A DNA stretch of 64,000 nt from Chryseobacterium sp. ISL-80 (GTDB lineage: Bacteria > Bacillota > Bacilli > Bacillales > Cytobacillaceae): NCBI GenBank assembly GCA_018613055.1, contig JAGGQZ010000020.1, positions 1-64,000 on the forward strand. The letters run 5' to 3'. Under the pieces are notes generated by a model, which was given only the letters and a program-made list of their open reading frames with translations, did no database searches and had not been told where the DNA came from. A program made the position numbers and the translations under genes. This document shows positions 34,691 through 43,499 of this stretch, in pieces. The first letter of the stretch is position 1; each line of letters starts with the position of its first letter.

Positions 34691-35854
34691 ATGAGAAAAA
34701 AGAAGAAAACCTTTTTAAGCATGACCTTGGTTACGGGGTTAAGCATTTTAGCAGGAACATTAACATTTCAGATGTATCATGAAGCACAGGCAAAAGAACC
34801 AAATTTGACTGTCATACAAAAAGATCATTCAGCGAGAAGTATGGACGTATCCGGTAAAAATTTTGAGGAAACCGTGAAATTAGGGTCAATCGGCGACATC
34901 TTGATTCATGACACGGTTTATGAAGACGCTCTCACTAAATCAGGGTATGATTTTAAACCGATGCTAACGAATGTAAAACAGCAATTAACGGAGCCTGATC
35001 TTCTGCTGGCCAATCAGGAAACCATTCTCGGCGGAGTCGAGATCGGTTTGTCCAGCTACCCGGCGTTCAATAGTCCTGTCGAAATTGGGGACGCACTGAT
35101 CGACGCAGGTGTCGATATTGTTTCAAATGCGAATAATCATTCGCTGGATCGTTCTGAAAAAGGGGTTATGACCTCAATACGAAATATGGAAGCTGCCGGG
35201 CTGCCTTATGTAGGTTCTTTCAAAGATGATGCCGACCAGCATAAATTAAGGATATTAAATAAAAACGGGGTACAGGTTTCTTATTTGTCTTACACTTATG
35301 GAACAAATGGAATTCCGGTTCCATTCGGGAAAGACCATCTCGTCAATTTGATTGACCGCGAAGCAATGAAGGCTGAGATCCGCCGGGCAAGAGCGGAGTC
35401 GGATGTTGTAGTCATGAGCATTCACTGGGGAAATGAATACCAGCGCTTTCCGACAGATGATCAAAAGGAACTTGCCCAATTTCTGATCGACGAAGGTGTA
35501 GATATCATTTTTGGACATCATCCACACGTCCTGCAGCCAATGGAATGGCTGACCGCCGCTGATGGCAGGAAGGGTCTTGTAGTGTATTCCCTCGGCAATT
35601 TCCTGTCAGGTCAAATGTGGGATTACAAGGATATCGGAGGCCTCGCAACGGTGGAGGTTACAAAGCGCATCACTCCCGGTGGTACGGATATCGCTTTGCA
35701 TAATCCAGAATTCCTTCCTACCTTCGTCTCCAGCAGCAGACAAAGCCATTACAGGGTGGTCCCACTGAGGGAAGCAGGAAGATTCGGTCTTGCAGACGCA
35801 GAAAATAAATATAACGAAATCATGCATCATATGACACAATACATTAAAAAATAA
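34691..35854 (+). CDS. CapA-family protein, exported
   Basis: A 387-residue protein with a signal or anchor segment (about 5-30, ending HEAQA) and a PGA_cap/CapA metallophosphatase-like domain. Conserved motifs are SIGDILIHD (about 66), LLANQETILGG (about 96), SNANNHSLD (about 146), SIHWGNEYQ (about 235) and GHHPHVLQPMEW (about 270). CapA of the poly-gamma-glutamate operon is the best-known member, but no capB/capC/capD gene is adjacent, so it is a stand-alone CapA-like wall or envelope protein. It starts 12 bases after GGGGAG. It is flanked by two HesB-family genes. Confidence 0.88.
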   Translation: MRKKKKTFLSMTLVTGLSILAGTLTFQMYHEAQAKEPNLTVIQKDHSARSMDVSGKNFEETVKLGSIGDILIHDTVYEDALTKSGYDFKPMLTNVKQQLTEPDLLLANQETILGGVEIGLSSYPAFNSPVEIGDALIDAGVDIVSNANNHSLDRSEKGVMTSIRNMEAAGLPYVGSFKDDADQHKLRILNKNGVQVSYLSYTYGTNGIPVPFGKDHLVNLIDREAMKAEIRRARAESDVVVMSIHWGNEYQRFPTDDQKELAQFLIDEGVDIIFGHHPHVLQPMEWLTAADGRKGLVVYSLGNFLSGQMWDYKDIGGLATVEVTKRITPGGTDIALHNPEFLPTFVSSSRQSHYRVVPLREAGRFGLADAENKYNEIMHHMTQYIKK

Positions 35855-35863
35855 TCCTGTCAG

Positions 35864-35887
35864 TGCCCGGCAAATGATGACCGGGCA
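35864..35887 (+). terminator. hairpin after the capA-like gene
   Basis: TGCCCGG / CCGGGCA with a 10-nt loop; the T tract is weak, so termination may be partial and yneR may be read through. Confidence 0.6.
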
Positions 35888-35932
35888 TTGCTTATGTTAT
35901 AATCGGGGCATCTGGTATGGAAGGAGAACGAT

Positions 35933-36226
35933 ATGGAAATTACAATCAATGACGATGCGGCAGCCTGGTATGAAAACGAAATGGACCTTTCCACCGGAAG
36001 CTATTTACGCTTTTTTGTACGGTATGGAGGCTTCAGTTCGATCCAAAAAGGTTTTTCACTTGGCGTTTCGAAAGAGGAACCTGATCATATCGGCGTGAAA
36101 ACAGAAAAAAACGGAATCACTTATTATATTGAAGAAAAAGACATTTGGTATTTTGACGGCCACGATATGATTGTGGATCTTCACCCTGTAGGCCAGGAAC
36201 CTGAGTTTAAGTTTGAAAAAAAATAG
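35933..36226 (+). CDS. yneR: HesB/YneR-family protein
   Basis: A 97-residue protein of the HesB/YadR/YfhF group, preceded by AAGGAGAA. The pattern MEITINDDAAAWYENEMDL, RFFVRYGGF, KGFSLGVSKEEPD and YYIEEKDIWYFDGHDMIVD matches YneR. Unlike true A-type Fe-S carriers it lacks the C-terminal Cys-x-Cys pair, and no Cys remains at all, so classical cluster binding is unlikely. The function is unknown. In B. subtilis yneR follows yneP and yneQ; here yneQ and yneP are convergent on the other strand. Confidence 0.85.
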   Translation: MEITINDDAAAWYENEMDLSTGSYLRFFVRYGGFSSIQKGFSLGVSKEEPDHIGVKTEKNGITYYIEEKDIWYFDGHDMIVDLHPVGQEPEFKFEKK

Positions 36227-36248
36227 GGCAGGCGCCATTGCGCCTGCC
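36227..36248. terminator. terminator between yneR and yneQ
   Basis: GGCAGGCGC / GCGCCTGCC with a 4-nt loop, followed by TTATTTTTT on the plus strand. Confidence 0.88.
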
Positions 36249-36545
36249 TTATTTTTTGCCAAGATAATTCTTAATCCCTTCCTCTTTCAATACCTCTTCC
36301 TGTTTCATGCCAAATAGGTCGAAATGCGGGTAATCAGGTTTTCTATTGTCTATCCATTCAGGGCTAAGACCGTATTTTCTTCCCCACTCTGCCAGCTTCT
36401 CAATATCCCTGCACCCTGCTTTTGTTACTGTGTTGCAGCCAGGGAAACGGTCATCGATCCAGTAGTGAGTGAGAAAAGCAATCTCTCCTTTGCGGATTTT
36501 CTCTTTCCACTCTGCTAATTCGTGCCTTTTGATCCCGAATGCCAA
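36249..36545 (-). CDS. yneQ: YneQ-like conserved protein
   Basis: A 98-residue soluble protein. The start is a TTG at 36545 that directly abuts the TGA of yneP, with AAGGAG 9 bases upstream inside yneP, so it is translationally coupled. Characteristic pieces are LAEWKEKIRKGEIAFLTHYW, DDRFPGCNTVTKAGC and GLSPEWIDNRKPDYPHFDLFG. It matches YneQ of B. subtilis in size and position, a protein of unknown function. Two Cys residues spaced by seven could bind metal, which is speculation. Confidence 0.82.
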   Translation of the reverse strand: MAFGIKRHELAEWKEKIRKGEIAFLTHYWIDDRFPGCNTVTKAGCRDIEKLAEWGRKYGLSPEWIDNRKPDYPHFDLFGMKQEEVLKEEGIKNYLGKK

Positions 36546-36989
36546 TCAGACCTGCTCCTTTTCAACCTCAGGCTTTTTCACGGCCCTAAGATAAGCTTCA
36601 TGCCAGTCCGGATATGTCCTTTTTAATGAAATGGGCCGGAAACTGTCCTTTTTAACACAGACGTGCTTTGAGCTGCCAGTGAGCGCAAGTTCTCCTTCGC
36701 CATTAAAAATTTCATATTTATAGACAGAACGGAGACCATCATATTCTTCCACCCATGTCTTGATTGTTGCAATATCTCCATACCGCAAAGGTTTTTTATA
36801 AGAAGCCTGGATATCAAGGACCGGAGAGATAATGCCGTCCTTCTCCATCTCAGCATAATTAAAACCGAGCTCTTTGATCAATTGCGTCCTGCCCAGCTCC
36901 ATCCAAACCAGATAATTTGCGTGGTATACGACACCCATCTGGTCTGTTTCTGCATATCTAACCTCTATTTCTCTTGTTGAAATCTGCAT
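36546..36989 (-). CDS. yneP: 4HBT-family acyl-CoA thioesterase (YneP-like)
   Basis: A 147-residue hot-dog-fold thioesterase. ATG 36989 is chosen because AAGGGG is at proper distance, while ATG 36995 almost touches it. The catalytic region reads VRYAETDQMGVVYHANYLVWMELGRT (about 8-33), with the Asp and His-Ala-Asn pattern of YbgC/4HBT enzymes. It likely hydrolyses a short or medium acyl-CoA. It is the first gene of a coupled pair with yneQ, as in B. subtilis. Confidence 0.9.
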   Translation of the reverse strand: MQISTREIEVRYAETDQMGVVYHANYLVWMELGRTQLIKELGFNYAEMEKDGIISPVLDIQASYKKPLRYGDIATIKTWVEEYDGLRSVYKYEIFNGEGELALTGSSKHVCVKKDSFRPISLKRTYPDWHEAYLRAVKKPEVEKEQV

Positions 36990-37044
36990 CCTCATTCCCC
37001 TTCTGCTACTTGATTGTCTTGTTCAATAAAAATCTTCGATACAT

Positions 37045-39369
37045 TTATAATGACAGTATTTTTGATAGCACCGCTTCAAAATCCTGTTTTTTCAAGTATA
37101 TAACATCCTGATCCAGGTTCTCTACCGATCCGCCGCCCATCAAGCGATAGGCTTGGGACTGTATCGTTTCATCCACTAGATTTGTCGCAAATCGTCCGTT
37201 TCCCTTGATTTCTGTTTCCGAAAGTTTTTCGGATAAAAATTCAATGGCCTGGTCATTGATTTTATACTGATATTTTCCCGCATAGTTCCTGATAATGATC
37301 AATAATTCATCCACACTATAATCAGGAAAATGAAAAAACTTCTTGAATCGTGATCGAAGGCCAGGGTTACTTTCCAACAGCATATCCATCTCGGCAGGAT
37401 AGCCTGCCAGGATGACGACAAGATTTTCATTATGCCTGGTCATCTCATCCACAAGCGTATCAATTACCTCCTTGCCAAAGTCACCAGAGCTTTGCCCAAG
37501 CAGTGAATAGGCCTCATCTATAAAGAGAACCCCACCTAGTGCCTCACGGATCTTCTTCTTTGTCTTGATGGCAGTCTGCCCCACATAACCAGCGACGAAA
37601 TCCGCCCGGCTGCTGGTGATCAGGTGTCCGCGCTTTAACATCCCGCATTCCTTCAACAGTTCAGCGTAAATCTTTGCAACAGTCGTTTTACCAGTCCCGG
37701 GGTTCCCGGTGAAGACAGAATGCAGCTGGATTGGAACAGCCGGCAGCCCTTTTTCCTTTCTAAGCTGCTGCATCCTTACAAAAGAAATAAGCGAGGTGAC
37801 TTCCGATTTTACTGTATCCAAACCTACTAACGCCTGGAGGCGATCAAGCGGCTTTTCTGCTGAAGGCTTTGAAGAAGATTCAAAATCTGCTTTTTCCAGC
37901 AGCGTATAGGTTGAAAAATCATCCTCTTCAGTCTTCCTTGAGCCTTTTTTAAATATTGCTTCCAATACTAGGTTACGAACTGTCCGGGCATTGCCAAATG
38001 TATCATCGACTCTTTCCTTTTCGATTCGTTCCCTAAGCTCAAGCTTTGCAGGTTCGGTCATGGCATAATCATTATCACGCGCTGCCTGCTCGGCAATCTC
38101 CATCAGTTCATCTTCCGTATAATCAGGCAAATGGATGAAATTCGATTGAGGAAAACGAGACCTTAATCCGGGATTACCATCAAGGAATTGGCGCATTTCT
38201 TCGGGATATCCAGCAAGGATGACCGCAAATTTGCCTCCATATTCATTTCCGGTCATTAGAGAAACCAATGTATCGATTGCAGTCTGGCCATAGTCATTCC
38301 CTGTCTGGCCTTCACGCTTAAGACTATAAGCTTCATCGATGAATAACACGCCGCCAAGAGCCTGTTCGATTATCTTGCGGACATTTTCCTCGGTCTGGCC
38401 CACATAAGCGCCGACTAATTGTGAACGGTCAGCCTCGAAGATTTCTTCTCGCGGCAAAACACCAAGTTGATGATAAATTTTTGCCAGCAATCGTGCCAGC
38501 GATGTTTTTCCAGTTCCGGGATTCCCTGTGAGCACCATATTCAGGCTTTGGTCATCCTTTGTTTGCAGACCAAGTTCTTTCCGTTTTTGCTGATATTTTA
38601 GGAAACGATAAAAATCATTCACTCTCTCTTTGACAGACTCAAGGCCAACCATCTGATTGAGTTCAGACAAAGGATCCTTTTCAGATTGGTTTTGAGTGTC
38701 TATTTCCTCGGCGAATTCTTCTTGCCATTGATGCTTAATCTCATCCAGGATAAGAAGTCTTTTTTTCATTTCTTCATAGTGGATTGCCGTATGGAAAACG
38801 CCAGTCACTGACTCTTCGTACAGCTCTGTTGCTTTCAGGAGTGCGGCTGTTTCTTCGATTGCTCTTTCCAGTAATTCTGTCAGCCTGCCAAATTTTCCGC
38901 TTACATCGGAACCATCTCCTGGCGTCTGGTCTTTTAGCTCATCCAGCACCTCTTCGGCATGTCCAAGGAATTGCTGGGAAATATCAATATATTGTTCTGC
39001 GGTTTTCTTTTTCAGAGCCCGATTGTCTGTTTCCCTGATTCGCGGGTAGACCAGGTCCTCGAAAAGATTTCCTTTGTTCTTCCATTGGTTTGACGCCAGC
39101 AAAGATTTAGCTTTTTTGTTTGCAGCATCTTGTTCAACCGCTGATTTCAGCCACTCAAGGACAAGCGAATCAAAGCCATTCCTTTTGGCTCTTGATTGAG
39201 CTGCCAGCGTTAAAACATGTGACAGTTTTTTTGGTTCCTCACTTTTTGTCAGTAGCTTAATGGCCGTGATCAAACCAGCTTCATCATGAATGAACCCCTT
39301 AGAATGAATTTCTTCCTCCCAAAGTAACAGCTGTTCATCTAAAGGAATTTGCTTTTTGTGTTGTTCCAT
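37045..39369 (-). CDS. tandem AAA ATPase, SpoVK/CbbX-like
   Basis: A 774-residue protein with a helical N-terminal region (about 1-230) and two complete CbxX/CfqX-type AAA modules. The first has TGNPGTGKTSLARLLAK and GVLFIDEAYSLKREGQ; the second has TGNPGTGKTTVAKIYAEL and GVLFIDEAYSLLGQSSG. SpoVK of B. subtilis has a single module of this family, so this is a duplicated and extended relative. These ATPases remodel protein substrates; the target is unknown. ATG 39369 is used rather than an upstream GTG. It lies between yneP and tlp, where B. subtilis has no such gene as far as I recall. Confidence 0.88.
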   Translation of the reverse strand: MEQHKKQIPLDEQLLLWEEEIHSKGFIHDEAGLITAIKLLTKSEEPKKLSHVLTLAAQSRAKRNGFDSLVLEWLKSAVEQDAANKKAKSLLASNQWKNKGNLFEDLVYPRIRETDNRALKKKTAEQYIDISQQFLGHAEEVLDELKDQTPGDGSDVSGKFGRLTELLERAIEETAALLKATELYEESVTGVFHTAIHYEEMKKRLLILDEIKHQWQEEFAEEIDTQNQSEKDPLSELNQMVGLESVKERVNDFYRFLKYQQKRKELGLQTKDDQSLNMVLTGNPGTGKTSLARLLAKIYHQLGVLPREEIFEADRSQLVGAYVGQTEENVRKIIEQALGGVLFIDEAYSLKREGQTGNDYGQTAIDTLVSLMTGNEYGGKFAVILAGYPEEMRQFLDGNPGLRSRFPQSNFIHLPDYTEDELMEIAEQAARDNDYAMTEPAKLELRERIEKERVDDTFGNARTVRNLVLEAIFKKGSRKTEEDDFSTYTLLEKADFESSSKPSAEKPLDRLQALVGLDTVKSEVTSLISFVRMQQLRKEKGLPAVPIQLHSVFTGNPGTGKTTVAKIYAELLKECGMLKRGHLITSSRADFVAGYVGQTAIKTKKKIREALGGVLFIDEAYSLLGQSSGDFGKEVIDTLVDEMTRHNENLVVILAGYPAEMDMLLESNPGLRSRFKKFFHFPDYSVDELLIIIRNYAGKYQYKINDQAIEFLSEKLSETEIKGNGRFATNLVDETIQSQAYRLMGGGSVENLDQDVIYLKKQDFEAVLSKILSL

Positions 39370-39450
39370 CCGAATCACTTCTTTATCTATAATTTAACTT
39401 TTACCTTTTCAACTTTACATTCCGTATATTATCACATTTTCCCCCAAACG

Positions 39451-39478
39451 AAAAAAGACCCGCCTTCACGACGGGTCT
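39451..39478 (-). terminator. terminator of tlp
   Basis: AGACCCG / CGGGTCT with a 9-nt loop and a run of six T on the minus strand. Confidence 0.85.
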
Positions 39479-39484
39479 CTCCCA

Positions 39485-39706
39485 TTACTGCTGTCTGTGC
39501 GCTTCATCCTTAATTTCTGCCCTGAAGGCATCAATGCTCTCGCGGCGGCGCTCATTTTTCTGCTGAATCCGCTGCTGGTCTTCAGGACTCGAATTGACCA
39601 TTGCAGCCTCAGCATCTTCCATGTTTGCAATGGTGTGATGAATCATGGACTGCAGCTTTTCTACATTATCACTGCGATCGTCTGGCTTTGGTGTATGGTT
39701 TGCCAT
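39485..39706 (-). CDS. tlp: small acid-soluble spore protein Tlp
   Basis: A 73-residue, highly charged protein with the Tlp signature PDDRSDNVEKLQSMI at residues about 8-22 and the tail RRRESIDAFRAEIKDE. ATG 39706 gives 8 bases from AAAGGAGGT; the in-frame ATG two codons earlier is only 2 bases from it. Tlp is a minor thioredoxin-like-named forespore protein made under sigma G. In B. subtilis it is co-transcribed with sspN; here sspN lies 204 bases upstream on the same strand with its own hairpin between. Confidence 0.92.
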   Translation of the reverse strand: MANHTPKPDDRSDNVEKLQSMIHHTIANMEDAEAAMVNSSPEDQQRIQQKNERRRESIDAFRAEIKDEAHRQQ

Positions 39707-39874
39707 TGTCATGTACCTCCTTTTAAAAAGTACAACAATAGTATGTGATGAATGAAAGTGATTATAAGCGGAAAACAGTGGATACTTTTTAAGCATTCAG
39801 ATCAAGGTCAAGGCTGCACCAGGGCATTGCATATAAGAATTTTAAATAATAATCTAGCCAATTGGAAAATAAAA

Positions 39875-39896
39875 GCCTGCCATCTAATTGGCAGGC
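39875..39896 (-). terminator. terminator of sspN
   Basis: GCCTGCCA / TGGCAGGC with a 6-nt loop; on the minus strand it is followed by TTTTATTTTCC. Confidence 0.8.
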
Positions 39897-39909
39897 ATTC
39901 TTCCATGAT

Positions 39910-40053
39910 CTATTCACCTTTAGTCTGGATTACCTGTGCATGTTCTCCAGATTTATCGTTCATCTTCTTGCCCTTGTTCCCGCTGAAACCGCGCGGCTGG
40001 GTTCCAAGGTGGCTCGGAACATGGTGCTTGCTGTCCCTTTTAGGATTACTCAT
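39910..40053 (-). CDS. sspN: small acid-soluble spore protein N
   Basis: A 47-residue basic protein, starting MSNPKRDSKHHVPSHLGT and ending HAQVIQTKGE, closely matching SspN with its VPSHLGT, NKGKKM and QTKGE blocks. A GAGGGATGG site precedes the ATG. It is a minor forespore-specific protein packaged in dormant spores. It lies upstream of tlp, as in B. subtilis. Confidence 0.9.
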   Translation of the reverse strand: MSNPKRDSKHHVPSHLGTQPRGFSGNKGKKMNDKSGEHAQVIQTKGE

Positions 40054-40120
40054 GACCATCCCTCCTCTAGATTAAGTTTTACCAGAAGAAGAGTAAATCA
40101 TGAATGGTAATGTATGAAAA

Positions 40121-40252
40121 TTACTCAGCTTTACCTAAGTGTTTTTGCTCTAATTTTGCCTCGATTCTTTCGAGTGCATCACGGTCATTCAGAAGTTGAC
40201 GTTTATTTTCCATAACAAGCTCTTGAAAAGAACGTTTTCTAGGTTTCCTCAT
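40121..40252 (-). CDS. FbpB-family small basic protein
   Basis: A 43-residue basic protein beginning MRKPRKRSFQELVMENKRQLL and continuing RDALERIEAKLEQKH, the FbpB pattern. FbpB in B. subtilis is a Fur-regulated helper of the small RNA FsrA in the iron-sparing response. AAGGATGGTG lies upstream. I could not see a convincing Fur box in the 90 bases upstream, only a partial GATGATAA motif, so iron control is not shown by the sequence. It stands between sspN and the thioredoxin-like gene. Confidence 0.85.
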   Translation of the reverse strand: MRKPRKRSFQELVMENKRQLLNDRDALERIEAKLEQKHLGKAE

Positions 40253-40420
40253 CGTGTTCACCATCCTTTATCATCATTCTAACAGTTATTATGTCCGGAA
40301 ACGGTTGCAATTATTACAACTTTTTGAAAATTTAATCGTATTTTATTCATACCCGTATTTGCCGTGTACTCTCCATGCAATTTTTCCCATAAAAAAACAC
40401 CAGGATGGGTACCTGATGTG

Positions 40421-40942
40421 TTATTTTAACAGTTCTTCCATTTGCTCATAACTCATGGAACCAATATGTCTTTTTAGAATCACTCCCTTTTCGTCAATAA
40501 TAAAGGTAGTCGGAATCGATATAATCTGGTATGACTTCTGTGTCGTGCCAGATTCGTCAAGCAGGATCTGAAATGACAGGTCATTTTTCTCAGCAAATCC
40601 TTTCACATCATTTTGGGGATCCAGATTGATGGCAAGAATTTCGATCTGACCAGAGTGATTTTTGTAAAACTTCTCCATTGCAGGCATTTCCTCTTTACAT
40701 GGCGGGCACCATGTCGCCCAGAAGTTGAGCATGATCTTCCTGCCCTTATATTTCTTAAGGTCAATTTCTTCCCCTGCAAAGTTTTTTAATGTAAAAGATG
40801 GCGCCATCAAGCCAATGTCAATTCCTGCAGATGTTGTTGAAGCTTGAATGGCGGCAGGATCATCTGCCTTGTAGAAATGCTGAAAAACAGCAAATAACAG
40901 CAATCCAGCAAGAATTCCAGCTCCAATCGCCTTTTTAATCAT
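40421..40942 (-). CDS. yneN: membrane-anchored thiol-disulfide oxidoreductase (ResA/YneN-like)
   Basis: A 173-residue TlpA/ResA-type thioredoxin with an N-terminal membrane anchor (about 5-22) and the redox motif WATWCPPCKEEM near residue 75. It should reduce disulfides outside the membrane, for instance in cytochrome c or spore cortex maturation. The Glu in the central insertion (NDVKGFAEKNDLSF) fits ResA-like folds. It follows AAGGAGGG. In B. subtilis yneN sits in the same citB-ssp-tlp neighbourhood, which supports the name. Confidence 0.88.
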   Translation of the reverse strand: MIKKAIGAGILAGLLLFAVFQHFYKADDPAAIQASTTSAGIDIGLMAPSFTLKNFAGEEIDLKKYKGRKIMLNFWATWCPPCKEEMPAMEKFYKNHSGQIEILAINLDPQNDVKGFAEKNDLSFQILLDESGTTQKSYQIISIPTTFIIDEKGVILKRHIGSMSYEQMEELLK

Positions 40943-41049
40943 GAAGAACCCTCCTTTGTCTTAGTTACAAGTAGGTTATCCCAAGTATACTAAGATAATG
41001 AAAGTGGATATGTCAGAATATATGATGATTGTGTGAATTCTATCGGGCT

Positions 41050-41205
41050 GCAAGAACAAAAAGCGCAAGCGCCTCGTTCAGCCCCGACAAGCGCTAGAGG
41101 GCCTGTCTGTGAAGTCGTTCTTTGACTTCATTGGCAGGACCGAAACGTCTCGAGGAGTTAGGAGCCGCAGCTAGCCAAGCGTCTCGAGGGGCTAGGCGCT
41201 GAAGC
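41050..41205. repeat. GC-richer dispersed intergenic repeat
   Basis: A structured, non-coding segment in the gap between yneN and mtnA, visibly richer in GC than its surroundings. It contains AAGCGCAAGCGCC near the left end, a GAAGTC / GACTTC hairpin (about 41115-41133), two GTCTCGAGG copies (about 41146 and 41190) and a GGCGCTGAAGCTGGA right end that partly mirrors the left. I recall near-identical segments in many intergenic positions of Bacillus-group genomes, so it is probably a multicopy non-autonomous element. Only one copy is seen here. Confidence 0.7.
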
Positions 41206-41271
41206 TGGATTAAGACACCCATATGTAGTTAGCCAAAGAAAAATACTTTTATAATCTTGTATGCAAATAAA

Positions 41272-41293
41272 AAACCGGAGCTCATATCTCCGG
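41272..41293 (-). terminator. terminator of mtnA
   Basis: CCGGAG / CTCCGG with a 7-nt loop; on the minus strand it is followed by a TTTTTTATTT tract. Confidence 0.8.
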
Positions 41294-41305
41294 CGGTCTT
41301 CCTCA

Positions 41306-42355
41306 TTATTTTTCAAATAGTCGCGGCAATTCCTCGCTGTAATTCCCGCGCATAATTCCTTTTTCGGTGATGATCGCTGTAATTAAATGATGAGGTGTGA
41401 CATCGAAGGCTGGATTGAAAACTTTGACTCCCTCAGGAGCAGTTGATTTTCCGAATCCGGCCGTGATTTCTTCTGCAGCACGCTCTTCAATTGGAATGTC
41501 ATCGCCTGTTTTGGTTTCAAGATCGATTGTTGATAATGGTGCCGCCACGTAAAACGGAATATTGTGGGCTTTTGCCAGTAAGGCAACACCATAAGTGCCA
41601 ATTTTATTTGCTACATCGCCGTTAGCTGCAACACGGTCGCAGCCAACAATGACTGCCTGTACCTTGCCTTGTTGCATCACCATGGCGGCCATGCTATCCG
41701 TAATAAGAGTCACATCGATTCCTGCCTGCATCAACTCCCAGGCAGTCAGTCGGGCTCCCTGCAGCAATGGACGCGTTTCGTCGGCAAATACCTTGATGTC
41801 CATGCCTCTTTCCTTCGCCAAATAAATCGGAGCCAGAGCCGTTCCATACTTTGCTGTCGCAATCCCGCCTGCATTACAGTGAGTCAGGACCGTCATCCCA
41901 TCTTGAAATAAACTTAACGCATTTTCACCGATGGAGCTGCAGACATTTTCATCCTCCTGGCGAATTGTGTGAGATTCTTCAATCAGCATTTTCTTAATAC
42001 TTGAAACTGGTTGCCCGTTTTCAGCCTTCGCGCGTGCATCCATTCGATTTAAAGCCCAGAACAAATTGACTGCAGTCGGCCTGGAGGTAGCTAGATAATC
42101 TGCCTTTTCCTTGAAATACTTATAAAATGTCTCGAAGTCTGACTCCGGCGCGTCTTTGATCCCGAGGGCCAATCCATAGGCAGCTGCAATGCCAATGGCT
42201 GGAGCCCCTCTGACTTTTAACTGTTTAATTGCGTCCCATACATCCTCTATATCTGTTATTTCCAGGAATTCTGTCACCTGTGGAAGTTTTGTTTGGTCCA
42301 ATATATAAAGCTTTTCACCGTCAAATTTTACCGACTGTAAAAATATCTCTTCCAT
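41306..42355 (-). CDS. mtnA: methylthioribose-1-phosphate isomerase
   Basis: A 349-residue enzyme of the methionine salvage pathway that converts 5-methylthioribose-1-phosphate to the ribulose form. ATG 42355 is chosen because AAGGAGG is 6 bases upstream. Motifs visible: [19 protein letters not shown] (about 50), [11 protein letters not shown] with the catalytic Cys, [17 protein letters not shown] and [18 protein letters not shown] with the catalytic Asp. No S-box riboswitch was seen upstream and no mtnK is adjacent, so the pathway genes are scattered. eIF2B-alpha-like ribose-1,5-bisphosphate isomerase is excluded by the MtnA-specific motifs. Confidence 0.95.
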   Translation of the reverse strand: MEEIFLQSVKFDGEKLYILDQTKLPQVTEFLEITDIEDVWDAIKQLKVRGAPAIGIAAAYGLALGIKDAPESDFETFYKYFKEKADYLATSRPTAVNLFWALNRMDARAKAENGQPVSSIKKMLIEESHTIRQEDENVCSSIGENALSLFQDGMTVLTHCNAGGIATAKYGTALAPIYLAKERGMDIKVFADETRPLLQGARLTAWELMQAGIDVTLITDSMAAMVMQQGKVQAVIVGCDRVAANGDVANKIGTYGVALLAKAHNIPFYVAAPLSTIDLETKTGDDIPIEERAAEEITAGFGKSTAPEGVKVFNPAFDVTPHHLITAIITEKGIMRGNYSEELPRLFEK

Positions 42356-42475
42356 GCTGCTCCTCCTTCTGCCTTTTACGACAATTCTGAAACTAAATAT
42401 CATTTTACCAATTTACAGGTTTTGAGCAAGTGAAATTTATGAGTTAGAAGCTGTTTTCTTTTATAAAAGGTGCAT

Positions 42476-43366
42476 TCATTGAATGCTTGATTCATTAATA
42501 CCAAGCCGTTGCTTCACCAGTTCAATGAAATTGCGTGCTGGCCTGGATAGATGATGCTGTTTCAACCAGATTAACCCCATCGATGAAGTAAGGTTCGAAC
42601 CTGTTATTTCTCTGGCATACAAATTGCTTTGCCCATATGACCGGAATACCGATTCAGGAACAATGGTCGCGCCAATCCCCGAAGAAACCAGCTTCATCAG
42701 GACATTCATATCAGAACATTCACAGATGATCTGTACGGGCAGCTGTGCCTTGGTTATTGCCTCGTTGATGATATTATAGCTTCCAAGTCCCTCTGTCGAA
42801 GGAAGAATGAGCGGGAAACGGCTGATTGTTTCTAATGATATACTGTCACCGATCTTCTCCCTGCAAACAAATACAAATGGCTCATTATATAAATGTAGAT
42901 AACTTAAATCCTGATTGGATAAGGGCAACCTGACAAGCCCCAATTCAATAGATCGATTTTTAACAAGTTCAGCCAGGTAGGTAGAATCGTTTTGAACAAT
43001 ACGCAAATATACAAGAGGATATAAAGAATGGAATTCGTCAAGCCATTCCGGAAACTGCGGAACGGAGAGTGTATTGATTCCCACTGATAAATTCCCTTTC
43101 CTTCCTTCATCCATTTCTTGAAGTTCATTTTTTACTTCCTCAAATGAATGGACAATATTCAGTGCATGCCTGTAAAGCAATTTTCCTTTATCAGTTAGCT
43201 CCAGTTTCTTTCCATGCCGTTCAACGAGCATTACTCCTAATTCTTCCTCCATTTGTTTTAATTGAAGGCTTAACGGCGGTTGTGACATATGAAGACGATT
43301 TGCAGCCGCTGTGATGTTTTTTTCCTCCGCAATTGCAATGAAATAACGCATTTGTCTAATATCCAT
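42476..43366 (-). CDS. LysR-family transcriptional regulator
   Basis: A 296-residue regulator with an N-terminal winged helix-turn-helix (MRYFIAIAEEKNITAAANRLHMSQPPLSLQLKQMEEELG, split as residues 6-44) and a periplasmic-binding-like effector domain. It is divergent from an NCS2 permease gene 133 bases away, the classical layout in which a LysR protein controls its neighbour. The effector is probably a purine or related base but cannot be read from sequence. It does not look like CcpC, the citrate regulator. The intergenic region holds AT-rich dyads such as TATAAATTATATA that may be its site. Confidence 0.9.
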   Translation of the reverse strand: MDIRQMRYFIAIAEEKNITAAANRLHMSQPPLSLQLKQMEEELGVMLVERHGKKLELTDKGKLLYRHALNIVHSFEEVKNELQEMDEGRKGNLSVGINTLSVPQFPEWLDEFHSLYPLVYLRIVQNDSTYLAELVKNRSIELGLVRLPLSNQDLSYLHLYNEPFVFVCREKIGDSISLETISRFPLILPSTEGLGSYNIINEAITKAQLPVQIICECSDMNVLMKLVSSGIGATIVPESVFRSYGQSNLYAREITGSNLTSSMGLIWLKQHHLSRPARNFIELVKQRLGINESSIQ

Positions 43367-43499
43367 AAAATCCCTCTATTTAAAAAAGATATGATTAATA
43401 TATAAATTATATATTTTCAATATACCAATTGTCTATGTTACGATATTTTCATTCGCTTCAAAGCGAAAAATTTATCTATATAAAGAGAGAGGAGAAAAA

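Noticed and set aside
42356-42475. S-box (SAM) riboswitch upstream of mtnA
   Set aside because: The 120-base gap is too short and shows neither the conserved S-box core nor a terminator.
42476-43366. CcpC, the regulator of aconitase
   Set aside because: The helix-turn-helix and effector domain do not resemble CcpC, and the gene is divergent from a purine permease, its likelier target.
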